Below are positions 44,321 through 56,610 of a stretch of 64,000 bases of DNA, in pieces. Each line of letters begins with the position of its first letter. The first letter of the stretch is position 1. Both the position numbers and the translations under genes were made by a program. Below the pieces are notes generated by a model. That model was not told where the DNA came from and ran no database searches. It saw only the letters and a list, made by a program, of their open reading frames with translations. Source of the DNA: Hyaloperonospora brassicae (taxonomy: Eukaryota > Oomycota > Peronosporomycetes > Peronosporales > Peronosporaceae). The DNA is taken from positions 163,927-227,926 of the forward strand of contig CANTFL010000057.1 of the NCBI GenBank assembly GCA_947650285.1, written 5' to 3'.

Positions 44321-44971
44321 ATGAATGTCTGGTCGGTTTGTTGTCTTGCTGGCCGGTACAAGAACCGACGGGAGTGCCTCACAGATGAGTCGCGAAAGCG
44401 TCGCAGTTCAACACGCAGTTGCAAGTGTCCATTTACCGTCACAATTAAGAGGGACACAGTGCATAATAATGATGATAATGATAATGACAATGGCTATACT
44501 GTTAATTCCATCAATTGTGCTTCTGTGGCAGTCTTTCAGTAGTCTGTGGCTGACACAGCGAACACAACCGCGAAGGAGCTGATAATGTATCTGCCTATCC
44601 TTCCGCAAGGAAAACCGGTCCTCAAAATGCCACAGCGGTCAGTACCGTGGCAAGAGCAGGTGCTGCACGCAAATTCATATTTTCTTAAAAGCGATCCAAA
44701 CTGCGATCTCATTCCAAGGGACATACACATCGCAGTGGCGGTGGTCCGGGAAGAGAGTCTTGCTGGAAGAACACCTATGTAGATGTTGTTGGATAAATTT
44801 CAGGCAAACAACATTCTACATGCTTACGACCGCGACGATCAAGGAGGAATTATAAAGATTTTCTTTGCACGAAGCGTATGCGTTCGACTTACCCAAAAAT
44901 ATCACTATATCATGATCATTGATATAACATATAAGGCCAATGAGTACGTATTGTTCACATCTGACTCATGA
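44321..44971 (+). pseudogene. MULE transposase fragment with FAR1-like N-terminus
   Basis: Three plus-strand stretches in family order. First, VCCLAGRYKNRRECLTDESR and SSTRSCKCPFTVTIKRD (44321-44455) look like a FAR1/WRKY-GCM1-type DNA-binding region. Second, SDPNCDLIPRDIHIAVAVVR and ESLAGRTPM (44690-44780). Third, LLDKFQANNILHAYDRDDQG and YHYIMIIDITYKANEY (44786-44960), where IDITYKAN matches the MULE catalytic block around the first acidic residue (usually D-x-TYKTN). A stop separates the last two parts and frameshifts separate the first. The remainder of the catalytic core is missing because the LTR at 45027 begins there. It lies 325 bp from the TIR element P2. Confidence 0.8.
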
Positions 44972-45026
44972 AAAGTATTTGAACAGCATTGGTCACTTTT
45001 CTCTGCATTAAGATTATAGATGTCAA

Positions 45027-46060
45027 TGTAGTGGAGTGGTGATCACACATTCCTTGTGGTCCCGACTCTACACTGGCGCCCGGACGACAGAATAACGGAG
45101 GGGGTACCTCGATTCCGTGCTCTGTGTTTTCTTGCTCACCTTGTGTACCCGTCGGTGGGTCGGGTTGCGCTCTTCTTGGTGGGCTTGAGCTGAAGCTGAA
45201 CTTGACCGGTTTGGGGACAGGGGTTGATCGGGTAAAAATGCTTTACTCGGTCAAATGTAGGGTTGGATTGAGTAGAAATTCTTCACTCGATCGCGTGTAT
45301 ACTTGGGCGCTCTCCCAGAGTCGCCTGTACCAAGGGTGATGCTTGATCCGCGAGACTTCTGACCGCTTGAGCCGTCTCGCGATCTTGAATCTGAACCGTA
45401 AGGTTTACTGCGTCCAATCGCAGTTGGGGGGGTGAGAATCGACGTCCCGCATGTCCACATAATCCAAAGGCGAAGTTTGTAAAGGCGCAGATCGATCTCT
45501 GCCCAACGGGAGGCCAAAGTTCCTGCCCGGGAGAAGTCGACGCGTGTCTTTCGTTGCAAATTCGATTCTGTTAAATGTCAACCAACCAAATTCCAAAACC
45601 TACCACTATGCCTATCTGTTCACTAGATCTCTGTTGCGTATCGCTTGTCTATGTCATTCATCTCTTGCATCACGTGGTCCAGAGCAGATAATCGGGTGGC
45701 GAGTCGCCCCGTACCGGATTGCTTGGTAATGGATCGCGGTATGTGGTTCACAACAATTATGTGTCCACACAATTACGTGTCGACGCAATCAAGCGTTACA
45801 CACCCAGGATGGATCGTGACCAATCTCTCGAGTCTTTGATCGGGCATCTACCGTCGAATCGCCGTCGCTTCCGAGACCTCGTATGTTTGATGATCTTTAC
45901 GATCCACTCCTCCGGCCTGCTTCCATATTCCCTCTCTTCCATTGTCGTAAACGAACCATTAATCCAGATGATGTTCACCTCTCGAGTGATCCGATCCTTG
46001 TATATTGGTAATCCAAGCCCTTGATCGCAGATCGTGATCGATCAATTATCGATCCTTGAC
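45027..46060 (-). repeat. 3' LTR of the large gypsy element
   Basis: Begins TGTAGTGGAGTGGTGATCAC and matches the 5' LTR fragment at 58742-58966 over its first 215 bp (GGTCCCGACTCTACACTGGC, CGTCGGTGGGTCGGGTTGCG). The right end is placed near 46060, after a GATC-rich piece like the one closing the LTR at 28966-29719; it is approximate. Confidence 0.65.
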
Positions 46061-46314
46061 TATACTTCATTGGCCGTTAGGTTGATCAATCCGCATAGGT
46101 TCAACAGTCGTTTTCTGTGACTTAGTCGTTTGATACCATCAATCGTGCCATCGGGCCCATCTCTAAGCGCGCTCCACCAATCAAGTAAATCTCGTACTTA
46201 ATGCGATAGGCACGATCCACACTTTCCAACATTATGCCTCTGTGCTTCTTCACATTCGTCCCCTGCACCGGCGATCGACATTTGGTGTCGATCGACTGTG
46301 CACTAACAACGCTC

Positions 46315-48690
46315 ATGGACCCTACATCGTCCGCACCTTCCAGTTCAGGGACTGATGACACGACCTCACCTTCCCCTCCACTTCCGGTGTTGGCTAGCGG
46401 AAGGCATGCCGTGTTCCTTTCGTCACGGGTGACTGCTGCGTTCTTCGTGTATCGCGAGACCTTGAACGCGGGGATCTCATCACCCTAGAATCAATTGGAC
46501 CTTCAGGAAGCGGTTGTGAGAGACTACCACTCTCTGGAGGAAACATGTCAAGACCAGACGTCGCAGACCGACCGGTCCAGGTAAGATTACGATCGTTTGT
46601 CGAGATCGTCCCGCGGTTGGTAGCGCATGCCAAAGAAAGGTATCTCATCATCTGAACCGATCTATGGAACTTGATCGAGAGGTCGCGCGAATCCCAAACG
46701 TAGTGGACAATACACTTGAATCAAGGTGACGTGATCCGGGAGCTTCAGAACGCTTTTTTGAAAGCCAAAGCGGACTTAAAATGTGATACGGATCGGCGAA
46801 TTTGTGAATCGGCTATCGCCCAACAGCAAAGGAACATGTTGACTTCGCGCCTGGATGCCACGGGACAAAATTAGGGCGGCGATTTTTTAGTTGCAACTTC
46901 CAAGGCGTCCAAGTACAAGAAATATTTTCACAAGTTCGATAAGAAACTTGACATTACCATAGCGGCGTTGAAAGAATTGTCGAAGATATACCAAGGCCGT
47001 CTTTGCGAACAAGAGCGCGTCGAAGTGGAGCTGCAGCGGTTGCTATCGGACCTCTTGGACCGTGAAGCCGAGGTCGATTGCCTGCGCAGTAAAGCATTGG
47101 ACTGGAAGCAGAAGTGTCTCTCGGCCGTCCGCGATCGCGACGTGATCCGGAACCACTTAGTTCAGCTGGCTTCCGGCACTCTGATCTTACTTTCGAGTGT
47201 CCAGTCTGCTGCGTCCTCTACTCTACCAGCGAAAAATATATACAAGTCTACGGAACCCGATTTTTCGACCTGGCGTCCTCGCACAACGAAGATGACGCGA
47301 TCCGGAACGGAGTCGGTGACTAACCCTTCGGCCGAGTCCACCGGTGGGTCCCCGCGACCCACTGGGCCCATGCAATCCTCCACATCATTTAGATTCACTG
47401 GAACAGTCCGCGTCTTTGCGCGAGCTGCCAGATCAGCTTTCTCTGACGAACCCAAATGCACGTCAGGATCTGCACGGACTACGTCTGCTTAAGTCATAGC
47501 GAGTAAACGAAATCGACATCCCAAGCCGAAATGAGCGGGCCCAAAAGCTGTCGGCCAGCGAACTATCTCTCTCCGATACAGGGCCATCGATTTTTCTTAA
47601 GAGTATAACCTGGACACTTTGTCTTAATAGCGCTCTTCGTTGCGGCGCCGTGGATCGTCTAGCAATGCTCCGCCTTCTTCCGGATCGACTCCTGTCCAAA
47701 TTCTCGTGGGTCTTTCCAGTTCCGAATATCTTAAATAATCCTAGTCCCAAGTCTGGATCGCACCCATCTTTGAGTGGATCCGCACCGCCGGCGAAGCGTT
47801 CAGTCTTAAAGGTAAATTTCTTTGGAGAAGCATCAAGTGACTTCGACGGATCAGTCAGCATGACCAGCGACGCGCGAAAAGCCGATAATTCTCTCCTTCC
47901 TCCAGCTGAATACGACTGTTTGGCCCCGACCCGGGTACTCCGCAGTAAATGATTATACGGATGCCGCGATCGGGTTTCCTATCTTACCTTTAAGTACACC
48001 CGTGGTCGGCCCGTCGTGTCAGCTTGACTTGCGTGGCGAGAGCTGGATGTGGATACCCTATTCAAGCATCTGACACGACCGAAAGGGGTCATCCTCCCAG
48101 CCCCCACAGCCTCTCGATCCAATGATGCGCCGCCTGAATCCGAGTGGAGTAAACTGTTGATCACTTCGACCCAAGTGTTGGCGCTATACCGGCAATATCT
48201 TTGAAACCACTATCGGAGCCAAGTCACACCGGTCTCTTTTCACGCGACTGTTTGGTTCGCTGAGTTGTAGACCATGTATCGCGACTTCGAGACCCGGCAC
48301 CGGCAGGCTCTGTAAGAAACGACCTACTCCCTATACCTGACAATTGAACAGCGCGGTCGCGAATAGGAGCTGGTTCAACTCAATCAGCAGAGCAAACAGC
48401 GGCGATCGCGATCCGGACCCGGTGGAAAAAATTGTGCGTTTTATCCCTCAGGGGATGATCGACGGACATTGCGATCTGGTTTGTCCTGGACTTCATATTC
48501 GTGCATTTCCTGTCGCCAGTCGAGATGCGTTTATCGTACCCAGGTTCGGGTGTCCACAGATAAACACACCCAACCTGATCTCAGCCCTGACGCCTCTGGA
48601 TTCATCTGAACTTTGGTGGAACCAGTTTCGATCTAGCATCGAGGATCACTCAAGGTCGCCGATCGCCCGCCTATACCGTAAGTTTTAATC
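46315..48690 (+). pseudogene. Antisense coiled-coil gene of the large gypsy element, copy 1
   Basis: Plus-strand reading opposite to pol, broken by stops and frameshifts. It starts at an ATG (MDPTSSAPSSSGTDDTTSPS), then shows a coiled-coil stretch (KELSKIYQGRLCEQERVEVE, LQRLLSDLLDREAEVDCLRS, KALDWKQKCLSA; 46968-47130). It continues with FFGEASSDFDGSVS and LLPPAEYDCLAPTRVLRS (47650-47952), MYRDFETRH near 48275 and RSRSGPGGKN near 48410. The same blocks occur in order on the minus strand of the second copy at 62390-63992. It ends tail-to-tail with the chromodomain end of pol. Function unknown; a structural or Gag-like role is conceivable but unsupported. Confidence 0.6.
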
Positions 48691-48822
48691 AAACTAGTCC
48701 ATAGCGATCAAGGTAGTCTCCTTACTTATTCATTCAATACATCTCCGTCGTTTTCTTCTTCGTCGATTGTCACAGAAATTCTTTTCGTTTGCTTTTTTTC
48801 ATATTTCCACTCCGATCGGGAT

Positions 48823-49440
48823 TTAATACACAAGATCTCCACACACCACAACTCCTCCATTTCTCCCTCTGCAACCATCTTCCAGGCGAATCTCTAGCCG
48901 GCAGGTTTGTGATTCGTCCACCGCTTCTTGAGGGGATTGCATCACCTCTAGGCGATTCTTGCTGAACCGATCTCGATCGAACTCTTGCAGTAAGAACCTA
49001 CAGTTCAACACTTCCACGTTTATGTATGTCGGGTCACCAGACCCTTTTCATTGCACCAAATACTGGCGATATATTCTTCCAAAACGTGTCTTCCTGTCGG
49101 ATCGCACATCCATTATGTTCTTGACTTCAAATTCATTTTCATCTAATGTACGCTCCAAAGTGTCTTCCGGCAGCATGGCTTCGTCAAAGTTTAGTCGACC
49201 CGCTTCCTCAACATCCAGCTTGTTTCTCAACCGATCCGGGAAGGTTTTTACTCGCTTAAAATTAAATATATGTACCAGTGGGAACAATCGATATGGAGTA
49301 TTCGAAACTTCCGAGCGCACCGCGTGTCTTCCGCAAAGTTTCCTTACCCGGAATAGTCCATGCCACATGTGTGCCATCTTTCGGGCGTATCCTTCTTTAC
49401 CCGATCCAAATAAAGCCATTATTGGAATCTAACCACGATA
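48823..49440 (-). pseudogene. Integrase C-terminus and chromodomain
   Basis: The minus-strand reading has ARKMAHMWHGLFRVRKLCGR and VSNTPYRLFPLVHIFNFKRV (integrase C-terminal, the 'GPFRV' fold) and then FEVKNIMDVRSDRKTRFGRI with YRQYLVQ (chromodomain), followed by RFLLQEFDRDRFSKNRLEVM to 48823. One TAG stands where a Trp of the chromodomain's W-K-G motif is expected. Confidence 0.75.
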
Positions 49441-49499
49441 TCATGTAATCATTTCTCAGTATTGTGTTGATAGGCCCCGTCCTCAATCGCGATCCGTAG

Positions 49500-50345
49500 T
49501 CAATCGTTAATGACTTTCTGTGCTCGTTGGTATTGACGTTGTATGTGGTAACGCCATCTTCGCGATTCGTGATCCCGTAGTTTGGTGCTACTCAATAGCA
49601 AAGTCGCTTCCAGCGTCGATCGTGGGTCCCGACAGTGGATCAAATAGAATGGAGTATCTCCTTTCACATGACCCTGTGCCATATTGATGGCGAACGTCAA
49701 CCTCTCGGAGTATTCCTCCCAATCTTTCTAATTCGTATCCGCGGCGTACCTTTTAAAAGCTTTCGTCAGTGTTTGCACCATTACCTCTTCTGTCCCATTT
49801 GTCTGATGTCGGTACTACATGGCTGCACGTTGTTTCTACCCTGAGATCCTATTGAACGCTCGGAAGAAATAGGACATGAACCCTGGCTCTCGATTATGGC
49901 GGATAGCTTTACTGCCCCCAAATCTTCGAAACACACACTCCTTGTATCTCTTAGCGATCGTTTGTTCCGGGCTGGAGGAACTCGCCTTGGCGATCACGTA
50001 CTCTATGAACAGATTCACCCACAACAATAAATCGGTGTTTTGTTTGAAAGATCGCGGTAGTGACGGCATGTGACCTATCGCGATTATTTGAAATGGGCAA
50101 GTGGCTTCGACATTCCCTTGAGATTCGCCGCAAAGATTAGGTTTTCCTTTTACCGTCGTGCAATCAACACATTCTCCCACGTAACGCTACATGCTCCGAT
50201 AGAGTCTTCTCCAGTGAAAGTTAGACCGTATTTGTTGGAACGTTCTGCCTATCCCTTGGTGGATGCCTTCCAGACTTTTATGGTAGTGATGTAGTAAATA
50301 TTGCTGCCGTAGTTCTGGTATCACCAAACGAACCAGCTCCACGCA
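49500..50345 (-). pseudogene. Integrase core
   Basis: GECVDCTTVKGKPNLCGESQ (zinc module end), QIIAIGHMPSLPRS (first Asp region; the Asp is Gly), NTDLLLWVNLFIEYVIAKAS, FGGSKAIRHNREPGFMSYFF (second Asp reads Asn), then AINMAQGHVKGDTPFYLIHC and RDPRSTLEATLLL. The second copy (60780-61520) keeps Asp at the RHDRDPG position, which shows what was lost here. Confidence 0.75.
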
Positions 50346-50350
50346 ACTGT

Positions 50351-50800
50351 CTACATCATATGTTGACCGAGGGCAAAAAATATTTTGCTTTCGTCTACCT
50401 CATATCTGGACGTGACCCGAGCACACAGCTTCGCCTCTTTAATACTCAAGTTTGTTATGCCCACGATCAGAAATTCCTTTAGGTTGACGATCCAATTCTC
50501 CTTTTTCTGTGCTTGCTCAAATCTCTTGATTTTGACCTGCTGAACGAATTCCTCTTGTAATACCTCAGGCGATTGTCGTCTCCTTACGGCTGACGTAGTG
50601 ACGGCAGCTATGTTCACGACTTGATCGACACTTTTGGGTGTCAATCACTCGTCCAACCGGTTCAACAAACATAAATCCTGACGGTCTTGATAGGATAAAG
50701 CGATCGATCCTTGCTCTTGTTGCAAATCCTTGCTTGCCAATCGATCGACACTCTACTTCCAGTCCCTCTTCATACGTAGGAGTTCGTGGATTGGCCACGA
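50351..50800 (-). pseudogene. Linker between second RNase H and integrase
   Basis: Two overlapping minus-strand frames. The text KIKRFEQAQKKENWIVNLKE and LSIKEAKLCARVTSRYEVDE is typical of the helical segment that precedes the integrase zinc module in this family. The frame change lies near 50600. Confidence 0.5.
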
Positions 50801-50872
50801 TCGGAGTTTATCCATAGCCTTATGACGTTACAACTGCACTCCGGACGGTTTGCAAAAGATTTCGCCGCGCAT

Positions 50873-51103
50873 CTACCTGAACACTAATTTCGAATTGCCA
50901 CAAATGATGATACGCCTTTGTGTTTGATCAGCCAAGAGATCGAAACCTAGTAGTAATTCACGGTTCTCAGCCTCGTTTACTGTCAAGTCCGTCTCATATT
51001 CGGCTGCATCAGTCATTATCATCCACTCTGGAAATTTCCACACTATTGCGCTAAATGCCCCGCCTTTTTGTTTGTTCCGGGCTGATCCATCAAAACTGAC
51101 CAC
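50873..51103 (-). pseudogene. Second (archaeal-type) RNase H domain
   Basis: SFDGSARNKQKGGAFSAIVW supplies the first catalytic Asp, VNEAENRELLLGFDLLADQT the Glu, and IICGNSKLVF the place of the third acidic residue, which here is Asn. The order and spacing match the extra RNase H described in Tat-type elements. In the second copy the last motif is IICGDSNLVIRK with the Asp intact. Confidence 0.8.
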
Positions 51104-51800
51104 TTAAAGACTTTCACCCTCCTCCGCCGTTGGTTGTGGCATACTTATAGTATATTTCGGCTGTTTCCGAGGGAAGATCGCGATCAACATTTCGTCAACC
51201 TCTTCGCGCGGGGTTATGCTGGCGACGAGTGTACCCAGATATTTATTATATCTCTTTTCGCAATTCTTGATCTCTAGCGTCCAATTCAATAACAACTCCG
51301 CCCATCTCCCTAGCCTCCCATTCATACCTGAATATTGTACTAGTTAGGCCAACGTCGAATGACGCTTGATCACCTTGATCTCTCGTGCAACAGACATAGT
51401 GTAGCCGATATCCAGGATGCGCAGCAGAGCTAAAAATGTTTTTAATCCTTCCATAGTTAATTGTGTTGGGTTTTGGCGTTAGGATTGTGAACGTTACGGG
51501 CCTGTATGATCCATCGTTTTCTTGTAGCAAAGCTGCAGATAATGCCCATTTACTAGCATATACCACGATCACTGGAGGACGATCCGGACCACAGTATTTA
51601 AGAATCAAAGTTCTAGCGATCTTATCCTTCAACATGGTGACCGAAATCATCGCTTTTTCCATCGACTGCTGTTCGTTGAGGTCCGGTCGCCCCCTGTAAT
51701 ACAGGAAACGCTGGAATGCCTCCTGTAGCACCGATACGATCTGGATCGCTATCACCTTGACCTTGCGTCGTACATTTTTAGATCGCCCCCTGATACACCG
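51104..51800 (-). pseudogene. RNase H of RT (first RNase H)
   Basis: Minus-strand PPVIVVYASKWALSAALLQE (catalytic Asp position occupied by YAS), DGSYRPVTFT, INYGRIKN and GRLGRWAELLLNWTLEIKNC. Split into three frames. The first acidic residue appears replaced in both copies of this family in the window (VYASKW), which fits the idea that the extra RNase H took over the activity. Confidence 0.75.
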
Positions 51801-52516
51801 ATGCGATTCAAATTGCTGTCACCTTGATATCCTCGATTGTCTACTTATTGATAGCCCTCTGTAGCACCGATACAATCTGATGTGCTGTCGCCTTATTTTC
51901 ATCGATCGTCCAATCTCTTTTCACTCAGTACAGGCGACTCCATCTTTTCCATGCTGCGGGTTTCGTGGAAATCTGCTTCGCGTAGTTCGTATAGCACTGA
52001 TGCATATACCGCAAAGTCTCTAATGAATCGGCTATTGTAATTCAAACCTTCGAAGACGACTCATCTACCTTTGCGTTCGAGGAAACGGGATATTAACCAT
52101 CGATTGAAGAATATTTGGGTGCGCTTACAATCCCACATAATGAAATTTGATGAACAAGATAATCCACCTTGCAACATCCTCAGAAACATTTGGTCAGGCT
52201 GATCGAAAAATTTTACTTTTTGCATACAGGTAGCAATCCTTCTACACTCTTGTATAAAGCAGTCTACGATGTAGCCGAAATCGATATGTCATCGATGTAC
52301 GATCGTCGACCTAGCACAGAACGTGGTTGTCTGGTGTCCGATTCTCCCTCTGTGAACACATCAATCCGTCTGGACGGCTCCATAGAGGAGGCGTCTGGAA
52401 TAGCGCCGAACTCTGAATAGCCATACAATGCACTGTCGATCAGGCGTTTGTAAATCTGCGGAGCATTGTCTATCCCATACAGCTTCCGTAGCCACTTATA
52501 GTAAGCCTGATGGAGT
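51801..52516 (-). pseudogene. Reverse transcriptase, C-terminal half
   Basis: Directly left of the solo LTR the minus strand reads AYYKWLRKLYGIDNAPQIYK, RLIDSALYGYSEFGA, and SYIDDIS with the catalytic YIDD at 52289-52300. Later text (thumb region) decays. It joins the N-terminal half at 54301 once the insertion is removed. Confidence 0.75.
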
Positions 52517-54300
52517 TGTGGTGAAGTCGATCTAACAAAATCGCTTGTGTGAGGGTCGATCTTCCACTTGCCCAGACTTGCCGACTACGGAGGGGGTACT
52601 CCGATCCGTGCCTTGTTGTATAGCCTTGTGCTCACCTTGTTTACCCGTCGTTTGGGCTGGCTTGAGCTCGTCGTAATGGCCTTGGAAGATGTCGATCTCG
52701 CTGAGGGTTTGGGGTTGAGAGTTCGCTTCCGGTGCGGAAATCTTCACACCACGAACTGGGGTTCTGCGATCTGGATCTTAAGTCGCGACGATCACTATGT
52801 GGAGAGGTCGCGATCTTGATCTTGGATCACACCGATCTCGATTTGTCTTCGGGATCGGGGTCTTTGCTGTGAGGAAATCTTCACTCAACAAAGAATAGTC
52901 CTGCGTCGATATTGCCTTGGCATCGGTCCAATCTGGTCTTGGGCCGGCCGATTTTGTCAGAAGTGCCCAGTTTAACAGATAGGTCCTGCGTTTCGCCAAA
53001 CTGAAACGGACCGATCTGCTTTGTGGATCGCTTCGATCTTGCTTGGTCTTGTCTTGTACTCCTTGTCCAGATCTTCTAACCACTTAAGCCGCCTCGCGAT
53101 CTTGTAACCAAAATCCTTTTCCTTTACCGTTGTTTGCTGCTACCCTAGCAGTTTGAGTTGAGTTGAGTTACCTTTACTACACCTTGATCAAACAATCCAA
53201 GGTGAGTACACGAAACACGGCGCGGCGAAGTCTCTTGATCGACGGGAGACCAGATATCCTGCCCGGAAGAGAAGTCTGCGACGTGCTTTATTTGTAAAAA
53301 CGGTAACTGTTTGATTATCCAACCAAATTAATAGCCAGCCTATCTTTAAGCCTATTCCAAACTGTAGGTCACTCTCCAAACCGAAATCTCCTTTAAGCTT
53401 GATCGCCACCTTGAGCACGTGTCGAAATTTCATGACCTGTACTACACGTGCGAATTTCATGACCTGTACTCAAAAGATAGCGCCAATATTCCTGATATCG
53501 TACCTAAACGCCAAAAGGGGACCAAATTCCAAATACGGTACCAAATTCCCATTGTTGGTACCCAAGAGCCCGAAATAGTACCCAAATGCCGAATGTGTCT
53601 AAATCCATTTTGCGACGTCAATTCAACCGGCTTCCACTGGCTCTTTCGGTCTGAACTCTTGAGACATCACTCATGGACCTTCAACAAGCATAATCATCAT
53701 GATCCAATAGCTCCATCAACGATGTATCCATAATCAACGGAGAACATGACCGATCTGGTGCCCAATTCGAGATCGTTGAGGATCGACTCGGTACAATTCA
53801 GCAATACATGTTGTTCTGTTAATTGTACGTGCTCCAATACCGCCCTTCAGGATTTATCTGGTCAGCGAGACCCTCCACATGTCTTAGAATAAATTCCTGG
53901 ACTCCCGTGAGTATTCACACTTCCAGATCGGGCTGTAATTAACCAAAATTAGTATACCCATTGTGAGACCGGTAAAGAGTGTCACCGATCTGTAGGATGT
54001 TACACCTTCGTCACAGAGTCATATCGCACCACCTGGTCCCAGATGTACCTTTGGAAATCATATATATCTGCGAATCGTCCATATTGGTCCATTAAAATCA
54101 TCCCTTTCTACTCCTCGTCCCAAATCGTTCCATGTTCATCATTCTGGCGACAGTTAGATCGTATCGTTCATCTCTGTGAGGATCACCTTCCATCTCCCAT
54201 TGGACCGCTAGATCACCTGGTGTCCTTTCTCCCAGTAAGTGACGTCTCAACTGGGTGTTCACCGATCCACATCCCACAATTGATTAGCGACTATACCACA
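52517..54300 (-). mobile_element. Solo LTR, long form, inside RT
   Basis: 1784 bp, bounded by TGTGGTGAAG and TATACCACA and nearly identical to 10354-12112. The flanking four bases are GAGT and GCGT, a 4-bp duplication with one change. Removing the LTR and one flank copy puts the two RT halves in one frame. It also contains a private tandem duplication of about 27 bp at 53419-53471 (CGAATTTCATGACCTGTACT repeated). Confidence 0.85.
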
Positions 54301-54660
54301 GCGTAATGAACGCGGAAATACTTCTCGCTCGCTCGTCATCACCATTACCCAAAACTCGCTTGCCATATCCAGTGAGAAGTAATACATCGCTTTGTCCATG
54401 TATTGTAAAAGCTCACAGATCAATGGCATTGGATATACCATCAGCCTTGTTAGCTTATTTACTCTTAGATAGTCGATACACAATTCAATGTCCTCGTCAT
54501 TCTTCTTGATAATTACGACGATCGGCGAAGCCCATGGTGATGTGGAAGGTTGAATGATCTTGACTGATAGCAGTCCTTTGATCAAATCCACAAGTTTTTT
54601 ACGAAACTTGGGCGATAATGGCCGTACTCTTTGCTCGATCGGGCTCGCTCCTCCCACGTC
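54301..54660 (-). pseudogene. Reverse transcriptase, N-terminal half
   Basis: RPLSPKFRKKLVDLIKGLLS, IQPSTSPWASPIVVIIKKND, ELCIDYLRVNKLTRLMVYPM and YYFSLDMASEFWVMVMTSE are the fingers and palm of a gypsy RT, with the first catalytic Asp in SLDMASEFW. Only a few substitutions depart from consensus. The frame runs into the solo LTR at 54300. Confidence 0.9.
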
Positions 54661-55639
54661 AAATTCGCATATCCCCCTCGTGTGGATGGAGGGAGTGTGT
54701 CTACTTTACCAAACAGAAGGTGCGTGTTTCTCCAGATCAGCTGTCTTAATCGTTCTAGGTCTTCATTCAGCGGTACGTCTGGATCGCCTAGCTATACATA
54801 GTCAATTGTAACTTCGGAAGTGGGCGTAACAATGTCAGGCAATATCTCCATGTGCTTATCCACATCCTCGGCGTACACTTCCCCACTTTCATGACGATAG
54901 GTAGAGACATCCGGCTCTTTCTAGATTCGATCATCTTCCGGATATGGTATTTCATCAATCTTTAAATCTGGTGATGGTCCGACCTATTTCTTGGACTGAT
55001 CGCCTTATCCGTCGTTCGTCGCTTGTTCTTATATCATGTTAACCACAGGCAGTACGCTTGTTTCTCGATGATCCACTTGTTAACCATCGATCACATCATG
55101 CAATCCGTCATGCGATTGATCGATATCCCTGTCCTTTTTGGTTTCACATCCTTCTATTGACCTCTCGGGTGCTCGATCGCCTCCACCCTTCTCATCGATT
55201 GTGTTGACAACACGTGTTAGTGGTTTCAAACGTATAACAACTTCCTCGTCTTGGACCGGGCTGTCCGTTGCTCCATTATTCTCTTTCGGTCGACTTAAAA
55301 TATTCTTCGTCGCAGGGTTATGGGTGATCCACAAGCGGTCCAGCGAATTCAAGCGGCAGTTCTTCCTCTTTTCCGTCGTCGCTTCAGATGCTAGAGCCTG
55401 TCACTCGTTGCACCGTCGCGATCCAACCGAGACGTAATCTGGGTATCGAGGCTCCATGTCGGCAGTCATAATCCAACTTAAAACCGGTTCGCGATCGATG
55501 GTAACTTCTTTATCGCTGAGATTTGTCAGATGCAAGTACTTGATCCAATCCATTTGGTGGTTACAGTGGGTACCCATTTTTGATCGCGCCCCACCCGCAG
55601 TTTGGCGTTGAACTGGGTATTGCCGATCCTTATCTCTGT
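54661..55639 (-). pseudogene. Protease-RT spacer
   Basis: Minus-strand frames such as 55080-55352 (LDRLWITHNPATKNILSRPK) give acidic, polar text with no domain. It is probably the Pol linker. Confidence 0.35.
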
Positions 55640-56060
55640 CGATCTACCGACCGGTAGAACCACATGCTGTTACGGGAGCACATTCGGCTGCATGGACGAT
55701 CCGTACAGAGGTCTGCGTCCTGATAGACGAATCCTTACTTCATCCGGTAATACCAGCGTCCCATCAGCTAAATGCAGGCCTATAACTGCGGGTACCATGA
55801 AATCCATACTCAGGATGGCTTCTTGACCGACTTGATCACCCACTCACACATCAAAATAGTACATAAGCAATCCATTTAGGGTGATCTTGGGCTTTGTGCG
55901 TCCTTTGGTCATGCACGTGTTTTCACCTATCCCCACACACTTCTGTTTTTGATTTTTAACGATAACACATCCTAAGTAAGGAGCAAAGGCAGTGTCCACA
56001 ATCTAAATTTTAGCTTTCGAGTCAAGTAGCATTGTGGCCTTTTCGTTGTTAATATTTCCA
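55640..56060 (-). pseudogene. Aspartic protease
   Basis: The minus strand reads KATMLLDSKAKI (active site, DSGA changed to DSKA), IVDTAFAPYLGC, GIGENTCMTKGRTKPKITLN, then AILSMDFMVPAVIGLHLADG and VLPDEVRIRLSGRRPLYGSS. This is a full retropepsin-like domain with the expected D-x-x-x-x-M/L-D-F second half. Three or more stops are present. Confidence 0.75.
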
Positions 56061-56429
56061 GCCACTTTAGCTTGCTTGAACCATATTCTTGGTGTAAGGT
56101 ATTTCCAATATCCCCTTGACTAACCCGGCGCTAAGACAAGTTTCATCTTGGTGGGCAATCGGGCATATTCATCATGTCTCCTGATCCTCAAAACGGAACG
56201 CAGATACTTTGAAGAATCAAAGTATAAGTTGTATCATCCTGCTGATCACCTCTTCCATCGACCAACTTTCTTCCCACGAATACATAGATGCAGAGCCTAG
56301 AACGTTTGGCTCGTACCATATTCCAACCTGGCGAGCGTCATGATTCATTATCTTTTCGGCTTGTTCCGGCAACATCCCTGCATGATTGGTAGAAACTACC
56401 ACAGGTAAATCAAGTTATAAAACTGTTCC

Positions 56430-56610
56430 ATCGGGCACTTTCCTTCATCGTGGATGTTCTTGCATACGAAACACACGTAGTAACATTTGTCCGCAGGGTG
56501 ACCCTTAAGCCCGCACTTCTGACACGTCAGTCGCTTTCAATATACGCGATCGTCACGCTTCTTTAACCCACAGTGCGTGCACACTGTTTGCGACTTCGCA
56601 CGATCCTAGT
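56430..56610 (-). pseudogene. Cluster of zinc knuckles
   Basis: Three adjacent Cys-rich motifs on the minus strand: VCTHCGLKKRDDR, CQKCGLKGHPADKC (a clean CCHC) and CFVCKNIHDEGKC. This is the nucleic-acid binding C-terminus of Gag. A stop separates the first and second. Confidence 0.75.
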
